Positions 31,470 through 43,400 of a DNA stretch of 64,000 nucleotides are shown here, in pieces. The translations under genes and the position numbers were made by a program. This DNA is from Berberis thunbergii (taxonomy: Eukaryota > Streptophyta > Magnoliopsida > Ranunculales > Berberidaceae), in NCBI GenBank assembly GCA_003290165.1, contig QNQO01001168.1, forward strand, positions 124,001 through 188,000, written 5' to 3'. The notes beneath the pieces are model-generated. The model had not been told where the DNA came from and searched no databases. It was given only the letters and a program-made list of their open reading frames with translations. Positions within the stretch are counted from its first letter, which is position 1. Each line of letters begins with the position of its first letter.

Positions 31470-34400
31470 ATGGCGCCAAAGAAAGCAGCTACGAAAAAGA
31501 AGAAGAGAGAAGCATGTTCAGACGAACCTCCTGGAATGTTCGATGGGATGGTGGTTTTCTTAGTTGAAAATGGAGTCCAGCCACGAAGACTGCAGGTTCT
31601 TCTTCTTCTCAACTCTAACCCCTTTTCATGTATTTTTGCAATTCTTGTTTCTTTCAAAACTTAAATTTAGGAACCCAGACGCCAATATTAATAAATTTTC
31701 ACGTTTTGCTTACATTTTAAAGCATTCGTTCATGATGGGGTTGTTCCAAAGGTCCCCATTAAACTGAATTTGAAGGGGGGACGTTTTGAATTTGGTATTT
31801 TCTACATTGGGTTAAGTACGGTATGTTCTTTGTCATTGTTTCATTTGATTTAGAGTTATTCAAAAACTCGCAAAATATGTTCAATTTGCGTAACTTATTG
31901 ATAAGTATAAGGACTGAAAAAGGAGTCAGTAATGGTTACGATATGTGGGTGTAGCTCCAATGCATGATAGAATACTCTAGATGTTATAATTGATGATATA
32001 TGTACGAGTGATGCAAGGAATAAGTGAATTAGAGAGGAACAAATACAAAAATTTTGAGGCAAGTTATCCCTTGTGATGCCAAGGATAGTTATATGTGTTG
32101 GGGTATGGAACTGGAAACAAGTTCAGAGAGAGTTTTAGAAAATTTTAGGGAGCTAAGATTGATTTTTTATTTCTGAAAATTTTGTTCATTGACTAGTAGG
32201 GTTGAAAACCAAACTGACTATTATCGGCTTTAATTTTTTTAAACCGAATCGACCATATCGGTTTCAAATTTATGTAAACCGAAACCAAATCGTTTGCCCA
32301 AAATGTTACTAAAACCAAACCGATCGATTAAATTAAACAAATTACATTATTTTTACATATATTTATATATTATATATATTCAATCGTTTCGGTTTTGTCG
32401 GTTAAATCACTTAAAAAATGAAAATCGAATCGACCAATCGGTTTCAAATTTTTGCTAAACTAAACTGAAACTGATCCTAAGCCGAACCTATTGGTTTGGT
32501 CGGTTTATTCAATTTTTTGTTCAACCCTATTGACTAGGATGTGGCTCTGTCATTGCTTGTAGGTAAAGTTGGGTAGGTTTTTTCAGTGACTAGGATTTTG
32601 GTGGTAAAACTTGTAGGCCTATCTCAATGTTTTAAGATGATGTTTCCATGTCTAGTTACTGTGTTTATAATAATATACTCTTTCTTTGATCATTTAATTT
32701 TTAGTATTGCCTTTTGTCGACAATAGCTTTACAACAATGTATTCGTAGTGCTTGATAAATTTTTTTCCCTTTTTTTTTTTACTGGAAGATTTGGAAAGAG
32801 AAGTTGATGCTAATGGGAGCTACTATTGAGGATCACTTTTCCAGGATGGTTACTCATATTTTTGCTATAGACTTGAAGTCCCTCCTTAAAAAAGTTGGCA
32901 AAGAGAAAATGACATGTTTCAATGGTGTAAGTTGACATGCATTCTTGCGTGAGTTGACAGTTATTTCGTCATGTAGGTTTTCTTCACTTTGTGGATGTTA
33001 CCCTTTGTTCAACTTATTGCTATTTGTTTGCAGTTGGGTTTTGTTCTTTTATACTTCTTTTTCTAACTTTTTCTTTGATGACTTAAAAGTGTATATTTGT
33101 TCAAATTTTGTAAAGAAAAATGGGGAGAAGGGAGAATTTAGGTTGAAGATAACCTTTTAAACCAAATGTTTTCTTTCTGAATCATAGAGCATTTCGCTGC
33201 GGAAAAGTAAAAGAAGGATGATCATCTTGTACATTACGTGCTAATTTTTGTTTTTAGTTTTTTCGAATTTAGGCCCTTGTTAATTTAAACCGAAAGTTAT
33301 AGCATTTCCTTCTTTGAACTGTCAATCTACCCAAATATCTATTAATCCAATGGGTGTGGTTTTAAAGATGTAGATCTCAAGGAAACATACATGGTCTAGA
33401 TCTTTTTTATTTGTATATAAATGTGTTTAAAAAAGACAAATTTTTGCTCCACCGCCATCATGACGACCTCCTCCTTTCTCCCCGTTCTTTCTCTTCCTAG
33501 CAAAAGCCTATATTGTTTGTTGATAAAACTACTTACCAACAATTCAATAGAATCCAAAGGAAATTTTCAGTGGAACCTATGTCACTGATTGACTATGTTC
33601 CACAGATATAAACAAAGGTCTCGACGACACTACAAATCTTAAAATCCTAGGACACGGGCACCGCTTGGACACCACATTAAAATGATATTTTATTTTTATA
33701 GTTAACAATATGAGTAATAATTAAATAAATAAAATTCTCACTTTCCTAATACATATTATATTACGACAAATGCAAATAACTACCAATACTTGGTAAATTG
33801 TTATAAAATTCAACCTCAAGAGCATAAAAGATTATGTGAAAATTGCCTCACTTTATGGGTTTTTTTTTGTTGAGAAAACAAATTGGTAGTTTGAGGAGTA
33901 CTAAAGAGTGTCATGTACGACACGGTGATTGATACGGACATGGCCATCTAGATGGAGTCTCCATGCTTCCTAGCTGATTAAGCTACTTATAAACAATTTT
34001 GCTTTTTAATTTAGAAGAAGATGATGGGCATGGTAGCATTAAAGAGGTGCGAGGAGAAAGGCCCCAAAACTTTTCTGTCTTTGTAACATGAAGCTCCTAA
34101 GTCTTTGTTGTCTTCTTTAGTTTCTTATGTTCCTCCTCCACCTTCCCGGAGGTTGTACCACCATCGCCTAGGACACCTACACATCAACATTACCTCTTCT
34201 GTTTCTTTTACGGTTCCTCCTCCGCTACCACCCCAACCATTGATTAATTTCAACAAACACACACCTTAAGAAGATTTGCCAAAAGCGTTTTTCAGGGTGA
34301 GATATTAATCTGTGTGCTTTGCCTTCTTTTTTCCTCCAATTCATGATCAGTTTTGAATTCCAGCAATGCATCATGATTGGCCCATGAGATTTGAGGCTGA

Positions 34401-37400
34401 AATGCTTTGCTATACTCCTCCAAGTGACACAAGGATGCATGGACATGGACACGCACCGATTCGATAATTTCAAAAAAAAAACTAGGACTCGGGGCACGTC
34501 GACACATCATACTAATTTTTTTAAGTAAGTCATATAAACATAAATAATAATCTAATAATGTGCCTTTCTAGAGTGTTTGAAGAAGATGACACTCTGTTGT
34601 AAGAAAAAAAAAAATATAGTAGAGAAGAAGTAGAGGAGAGAAGAAGCAAATGAGATAAGAAAAAGAAACATAGACTACTCTATGCTTTAGTGTCTTTTTA
34701 CCTTATTTGTCTTAAATCGCAATTAAAAGAGTCATCCACGTCAAATGGATCAACAACCATTTAATTAGGTTGTTATTTGCAAACATCTAAAAGCAAAAAA
34801 TAAAAGAAAGTTGGTTTTGAGTCTTGATTGTATCCTGACCAAGTTTCGGGTGTATCGAAGTCGTATCTGACACGTTGATAACGTGTCTGACACTTGCCAA
34901 TACATTGACCAAGTGGGCGACGCGTGTTGTAGACGTGTCGAGCGAGTGACATAATGGCTTTGGTTCTAATTATAGTCTAAACAAGATCTTTGCCTCTAAG
35001 AGGGTAGGGAAAGTATTTGTTTGATTAAAATATATGACTTTCTGCATAATTTGTTAGAGTTTTTGTAGCCGCTTGATGCGTCAGTTATTTCATTCCAGCT
35101 TTTTATCATTATTGTAGAGTGTTCTTCCCTATCAGTGGTTGGAAGACAGCTTGAAATCAGGCCAAAAGGTCCCTGCGGAGTCATACAACCTCAAAGTAGA
35201 GATTGAAGGAGTTAACGAGCCTGCCAAACTTTTAGAGTTCGTTCAATCTGGACAGTTGGAGAGCAATCAACCCGATGATAAGGAAGTTCCACATGGGAAG
35301 AAGGCGAGATGCTCCCCTGATGATTCAAAAGTCGTACATGCAATAAATAGTGAGGACAATAGATCCGCTAGAGATGAAACTTCAAATACTACCACAAGTT
35401 CTGATCCTTCCCATGCCGACTATAAATCTAGTCCAGACAACCTGAGCTCCTCAAATAAAGATGTGAGCTTCAGCAACCCACGTTCATATTTAGTACTTTA
35501 GAGTGCTTTAAACTGTTGCATTTGTGTTTTCTAGTACGGTGGGAAGACGGTTGACTGAAATATCATAAATGAGTATAGAATTTTAGTCAATGCATGATTT
35601 TTTTCTTTTTCATTGATTCTGCAGTGCTCCTTGCCGTATAGTCCACCAGATTTAAACAGGAATATAACTGAAATATTTGGGAAGCTTATCGATGTATACA
35701 GAGGTTGCAACTTGATAAATCCAGTGTTTTTGACACTTATTATTTGCTTCTTTTCTTCTAGAATGCCATCATATGGTTGCTTTTCCTAAACAGCTTTGGG
35801 AGATGATCGAAGGTCATTTAGCTATTACAAGGCTATTCCAGTGATAGAGAAGTTACCGTTCAAAATAGAAAGTGTGGACCAGGTCAAACACCTGCCTAAT
35901 ATTGGGAAAGGAATGCAAGATCATGTAAGCATGAACTCATTTAGTTTCACTTTCTATGAATTCTTAATTCTTATTTATAGATTTGCAATCTATAATCCAT
36001 CTCAGTTGTTCTTATTTTATGGATTGTATCGTGTGGGGAACAATCGTACCTTCATTATTGTTTAAATTTTTTGTATTCTAGATTAGGCATTCATTTTATA
36101 GTTGAGATACTGTTGTACCTGTTGAGTTTTGAGCCATCGGTGATACGCTATATTGGCCCAACTCCTAGGGATGTTTATTCAAGTTGCATGCACTAATCTT
36201 GTCTCCAGTTAGTTGTTCTGGCTATGGATATTGGCAAAATCTCATTAGTGTGAGAGTTATTTAGAACAACTTTTGAGGTGTTTACAAATTTTAAGACCAT
36301 GAAGTAATTTTAAGTTTGAATTTAACAGGCCATAAAAACTATGGGATGTTGTGGAATCAGACTATGTACTTGAGCTTCTACAAACACTAAAAATAATGTT
36401 TGCTGGCAGATTCATGAAATAATAACAACAGGAAAGCTGTCAAAGTTGGAGCACTTTGAGACTGATGAAAAGGTGTTTCATATGTTCTTGAAAAGCTTTA
36501 TTTTATTTTATTTTACTTTCTTTGCTGACGTGATCTCCATTACTTGATTAAACATGTATAACACACTGGTAGTTTGGGATCAACCAGGCCTAAACCTAAT
36601 CACCCTAGTTTTGTTTTGATTCCTGTAACCTCAATCAAGAGCAGTGCAAATGGTAGCCTGGTTGGATGGTTAAGGCTGTGGTGGTTTAACCCCCACGTCT
36701 TGGGTTCTATACCCACCGGCGGCACACTTGCCCTTAAAAAAAAAAAGAGCAGTGCAAATGGAAATAACATCCACCAAGAAACTTTTTGAGCTACTTATTT
36801 ATCCGTAAGGACCATGACTAAAAGATCTATACTGAGAATCTTCCCCTTTGTAATTGCATCTAGGAACTTACACAACTATAAATTATTAAGCCAGGTGAAA
36901 CTCTCGTGGTGTTAATTCGTCTCAGTATATTCCATATATATATATATTGTAAGAAGTTACATTTCTCAGTCGTTATTATTTATCTATGTGAACTCCATCA
37001 TCTATCTGATCAGTCCTTGTGTTTCAGTGACAAGCGCATCTTTCTTGCGTTAGCTTTAGTCTAGTCTTATCCATCAATATTTAGGAGGCACTTCTAAGGA
37101 AGGGTTTTGCAAGTCCTTGTTACTTATTGACTGAATTGGGATGCACTGTCAGTCACTAGGAAATGTCATACCATGAGCTAAGAATGAGACAAGAAAAAAT
37201 CAAAATATATGTAAGAAAAAAAAGATGGGGGTGGGGGGAGGCAAAGAATTTAGCTACCTTTCCATTTATCGGGATTAGGGATTTTAGGGTGTGTTTGGTT
37301 CTAAAGAAAACTATAAAAAAAAAAAATTTTGAGAGAAAGGGATACTTTCTTCACTTGATGTTGAAGATTGCATACATTTTGTGAAGATATTCTTTGCTCC

Positions 37401-40400
37401 CACCCTATGAAAACATTTCCCACCATTTTTTAAAAACATATGAGGGTGGCGACAATCATCAATTTTCTATTCTCCGTTATCTCTCCGTATCCCACCCTCT
37501 CTCTCCTTCCACTCGCTTCCTCCTCGTTGTTGGCAAAATTTTCTTGGGCAAATTTTCTCTAGAACCAAACAAGGTTCCATTCTAATTTTGACTTTGTGTG
37601 GCTATCACCCATTCCATGGGCATGTCATCATCTGTTCCTCATCTTTGATATCAAGAAGCATGTCGCGAATCCTTGTCAGATTATTTGGACATGAAAATCT
37701 TACACTTGCTTGCATTGATCTCAAAATGATTCAGCCGATACGTGGAAATAATATGCATCAGCAATCTAAGCATTGTGCTATTTATGGAATAGGGTGACTG
37801 GCTGTTAACTATTAACCTTTAACCTAGTTTGAAATATTCAGGTTTTTGTGACAACCATAGTCTATGCTTTTGAATTCTTTGTTACTCTAGAAAAGGCATG
37901 TCAATTGTTTGCTTATACCAATGCTCATAAGCATATTTGAATGGAAGGCTTGCTATGGCTTCCAAGAAGTAACAATTAACCCCTTGTTATAGAATTTAAA
38001 TGGGTCCTAGTTAGCTTCAAGAAAAGGCACATATCAGAATTCTGAATTTTGCCTTTATTATGCTTATGACTCATAGCATATTAAGGAAGGCGTGCTCTGG
38101 CTCTCCCGAAGTAGCTATTGACCTCAGTGTTTCAGGGGATAAAATGCTTTGTTTTAGTTAGTGAAGTGTACAGTATACATAAATGAAACAGCTTGCACAG
38201 TCATCTCACTGTTTCAAGATTCTATGAAAACTGTGAAGGTAAAAACTATCACCCTATTTGGGGAAGTTTGGGGTATTGGTCCAACCACTGCTCTGAAACT
38301 GTATGAGAAAGGCCACCGCACATTGGAAGATCTAAAGAATGATGATTCGTTAACAAATGCACAAAAGTTGGGGTTGAAGTATTTTGAAGATATCAAGAAG
38401 AGGATTCCACGCAATGAGGTTTTATTCTTGTTTCTCAAGAGACCAAATACTCACTACCTAAAATTGATCATATGAATGTGTCCATACATTTTGTTGCATT
38501 CAATGTTGTGTAGGTTCAAGATATGGAGCTTCTTTTACAGAAAGCTGCAGAAGATATTTTGCCTGGGGTGAGCACTCTCTGTTTGATTTGTTAGACTCTG
38601 GACTAGTATTGACAGATCATTGTATCAGTCAACTAATGTCAATTTAATAGTAAATTTATTGTTCATAGATGTTTAAACTTACATCAAAAGATGTTTACTA
38701 GTAATATGCGCCCATATAGTTGGCTAATATCATGATATTGGTAACCATATTAACCAGCAATTTGTTCATCAATAATAAGACATGAAGAGCAGGGGTCCTT
38801 TCTCCGAGTCTGTATGTGCGAATATTCAATTATATAGAACTTTTAAGTCAAAAGTTAAGCTAGTACCCTTCTTTTAATGAAAATCATAACAACTATAAAT
38901 GATTTGCAGCATGGAGACACAATAATCTTTAGTATTATGTTGTGAGAAACTGCAGACACGAAGAAGACTTAAAAACAAATTACTAGAGGGATCTTGGAAG
39001 AATTAAGAGAGTGGTTGGTTTTACTTTTCTAATCTAATTACAGGTCTGCACACTAATTTAGCACGTTTTTTTAAGAATTCAGACCTCAAACTGGATTGGG
39101 GGGGGGGGGAGATCTTAGGTGTACACATGCCTATCTCCCACATCATAGTGTTACTAATCAAGTTCAACATTATGCTTACATTTGATTCAGTGAATTCCAT
39201 TTTCTTCAATAAACATCTTTCATTATTTGTTCACGCAAATCTATCAATTGTGAGACTATTATTAATTTATGTACTTAATTTTAATATCATTATTGAGTAA
39301 TTTATAGATTTATTAAAAAGAAGACCCATGGAAACTGACTATTGTTGCATACGAGATGCAATAAATTTGCACTAAAATGAGGGACAAGTAAAAGAAAACA
39401 ACTTTCTTTCCTTATTCATGCTTAGCTAACACACTAAAGTCAGTTTCACAAGCCGTCACCCCATGTTAATTGTAGAACTATTTGTAATGGGAATAGTCCC
39501 TGGACTAACAAGTAAAGGTGTCACCTACTAGGAAGGTGTGAGGTGAGTGAAACAAGATGCAAAACGGAAAGAATCTCAGTGAGTATTGTTGATATTTTGT
39601 TGCATTGTTAGGGAAGTACTAATAAGTACCACAGTATACATCTTTAAGGAAAATGGTTATAGGACTTGCGTGAATTCTGCATCAATTTGGTCATCCAAGG
39701 TCTCATTGATCTCCTAAACCAATCAGTGGCCTTTTGAAAACTGAAATAAGAAAGTGGTGGATATTTATTAATATTAGTATTTTAGCAAATATTAAACATT
39801 CAGGGATCCCAATTAGCGTTTGATTTAGAAGGTAGGTTAATTGTAAATAACGATGTAGGTTTCTTATTGTTACTCGGTTGATTGAATAAAAGTTATTTGT
39901 TTATTAATTTATTTTGTTTATTGTCTATTTTGTTACTTTCGTTTATTTACTAGTCTGAATCTATCAATTGGTATCAAAGTCGAACGATTCTAGTTTGTTT
40001 GATTTGAAAAAAAAGTTTGAAGGTAGATGATTGAAGAAATAAAATTCTTGCACCTAGAAAAGGCAATGGAAATAGCGATGGAGAAGTTGAATTTGATATT
40101 TGAGGAAATGATGGATCAGATATTCGAGAAATACCTTTCACTCAACTCAAAAGCCATGGGATGGACCCAAGAAACACTAGTGTCACCGGCAGTGCCACAT
40201 GGGCATACCTAGCCCATCGACGGTGGCACAAAGTTGAGCTAGTCCCTCGTCGAACGCCAGACTACCCTCCTTCGCCACTTCAACCGACCAGTTCACAAGC
40301 CATCCACCACCCTATCGACAAGGAACCACAAACTCTTTGGAAAACTTATCGTACTCGTGTCCGACACATATTCGACATCAACACTTGCCTTACACGCGTC

Positions 40401-43400
40401 GGACACATGGTCATCGTGTCAGCAGGTGTCAGACACATGGTTAGTGTAGTCAACGTGTTTGACATGCCTCCGACATCCAAAACTTGGTTATAACACAATC
40501 AAGACTCGATAATCAACTTTATTTTATTTTTACTTTTAGGTGGGTGCATATAATCGCCTATTTGAAGGTTGTTAATCCATCTAAAGTGAATTTTTTTTAA
40601 TAGCAATACAAGATAAAGATGGCGATGAAACATATAGTATTTTATGCTTCTTTTTTCTTTTACTTCTTATCTTCTCGACTTCTTCTCTGCTATACTTTAC
40701 TTTTTCTTGCGACAAAGTGTTATCTTCTTATCCACTTTTTTACATCTTTTCAATGATTTTTTTTCATTGTTTTTTTTTTCAGTCAGAATTTGTACTACAT
40801 TTTCATTTTTATACTTCTTGTTCTATTTTACTTAATTTTTTCTTTATTAGATTATTGTTATGTTCATATGACATATAAACAAAAGGTATGTCATGTGGCG
40901 TGTTCCCGAGTTTTAGTTTTTGAAAAGTTGTCGAGTCGACGTGTCTTGTCCATGTCTGTGCATCCTTGCTAACCACCACAGCAGATAGGTCGACCACCAC
41001 AGACCCACCCACCACCAATTGATCGACTCCTTATTGTCGCTCTTTCTTCCACTGTCGTTGACGCCCCCTCTTCTTCTACCATAGGCCCCAATCCTCCCCA
41101 CTAGTGTTCTAAAAATCGCTAGCGCTGGGCGGGGGGCGAGCATGTGCCTAGCGCCCAGGGGCCTAGGCAGTCTTAGGTTTTGTATTATAACTTTAATAAT
41201 TTACAAAAGTTACGCATAATACCTTATCAATTACATCCAATTTAATGCCAATATACATATGCAAAATTTAAAAACATGAAAAATTAATAATCGTGAACAA
41301 AATTTATTAAAACTCAAATGACCGAAGTTGGTCATGATGGGTACTTTATATAAATTTGAATTTGTGTACTCATTTATTTTTCTTCAAATTGCATGATTAA
41401 CCTCAGTTATGTTTGATAAAATCTACATTAATAAAATTGGTACCGGCAGATTCTTTGAGAATTCCATTAAGTAATCATCCTTTGCTACATTTAGACATAT
41501 ACTGAATAAAAAATAATTAAATAGTTTATTTCTAAAAAATAGGAAAGAAAAATAAAATAAGAACACAATCAGCCTTATTAAAAAATAAAAAATAATAAAA
41601 AAATAAAAATAAAAATCGCCCAGACCGCCTAGACCCCGCCTAGAGTCCGCTTAGACTCCGCCTAAATCCCGCCCAGACTGCCCAGAACCGCCCAGACTGT
41701 CCGCCCAGCCATTAATCTGGGCGGTTTTCCACCTTCTAGCGCCTAGGCGACGCCTAGGCCAATTTTTAGAACATTGTTCCCCACAACTCTCTTTGATCGA
41801 CATCACGTCAAATGTCTGCCTCGCCCTAGGGATGGCAACGGGGCGGATTGGATCAAATCCATCCCCGATCCGTCGGTGATAACCGATCCCCAATCCGCCC
41901 CGCCAATCCGTTTGAAATTTTAATCTAAATTCATAACCGCCCCGTGCGGATGGGCGGATATCCGCCCCGCCCCGCCAATCCGCACAAAATTATAACAAAA
42001 AATTCTCTGAATTATAACAAAATTATTACAAAATCTCTGAATTCGTACAAAAAAATACAAAAAATTCTGAATAAAAATTTACAATGAATTCATACAAGAA
42101 AAAAATCAATCTCTAGATCTGATCTCGATCAGATCAGATCAGATGGATCATCGATCAGATAGATCATCGATCATCTCGATCCGATCAGAGAGATCGGATC
42201 ATAGATCATATCTCGATCTCGATCATATCTCAGATCAGATATCGATCAGAGATCGGATAGATCAGACATCGATCAGAGATCGGATAGATCAGATCTAGAT
42301 CCAACAGAGATCAGATCAGATCTAGATCCATCAGAGATCAGATCTAGATCATATCTCACATCCGATCAGATATATCAGATCTCAATCATATCGATCATAT
42401 CAGATGAGATCAGATCTAAGATCTGAATCTAAGATCAAAGATCAGATCATGGATCTGGATCTAAGATCAGTGAAGGAGAAGGAGAAGGAGAAGGAGAAGG
42501 GGCGACGACCGGACGATCATAGATCTGGATCAAAGATCAGTGAAGCCTTCGCTGTGAGCCTGTGAGAAAGATCAAAGAAGAAGAGGCAGACGAGCTTCGC
42601 CTTCGCTGTGAGAGAGAAGAAGAGGCGGACGGCCTCCGCCTTCGGCCCTTCGCTGCTTCACTGTGAGGCCTTCCGCCTTCAGCCCTTCGTTGCTTCACTG
42701 TGAGAGAGAAGAAGAGGCGGACGACCTCCCGCCTTCGGCCATTCGCTTCCCTGTGCTCTGTGTGTGTGAGAGGCAGAGAGAAGAGGCTCTCGAACTCGAA
42801 TCGCTCGCCCCCTGTGTGTGAGTGTGAGAGGCAGAGAGGGCGAGGCGAGCCGTGAGCGTTTGTGTGAGGGAGGGAATGAGGGTTAGGGTAGGGTTAAGGG
42901 TTTAACTTTAATCCCTTTATAAAGGGAAGGGTATTGTTGTAATGTTATCAATAAACGGATATCCGCGGGGCGGATACGGCTAAATCCGTATCCGCCCCGA
43001 ATATTTAACGGATGTGTTTTGAATATCCGTATCCGCCCCAAAATCCATTTAGGTATATCCAAAACCGCCCCAAACGGATTGGGTGGGGCGGATATCCGTG
43101 AAAATCCGCCCCACTGCCATCCCTACCTCGCCCCATCTTACAATTCGATTGAAACTCCTCCTTGCTTCCCCCAACTTGATCGCCTCTTTGATCACTCCAA
43201 TCTAGTCGATCGACAACAACTTGGACTCCCTCCCCTTCGATTGCCCTTCCCCTAGTCCTCCTGGTCGATCGCACTCTCTTCACTTCTCGTCCTCCGTTGA
43301 ACCCCCACCCCACCCCATCCCTACTTCCCTCCGTCGCAGCCAGTTCCCCTTGCCATCCCAACCACAGTTGCAAACCCTAATCCCTTCCCTTGTAATTCAT

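Noticed and set aside
39099..39108. Run of ten G as a possible G-quadruplex
   Set aside because: A single run without neighbouring G tracts; more likely a simple-sequence slip.
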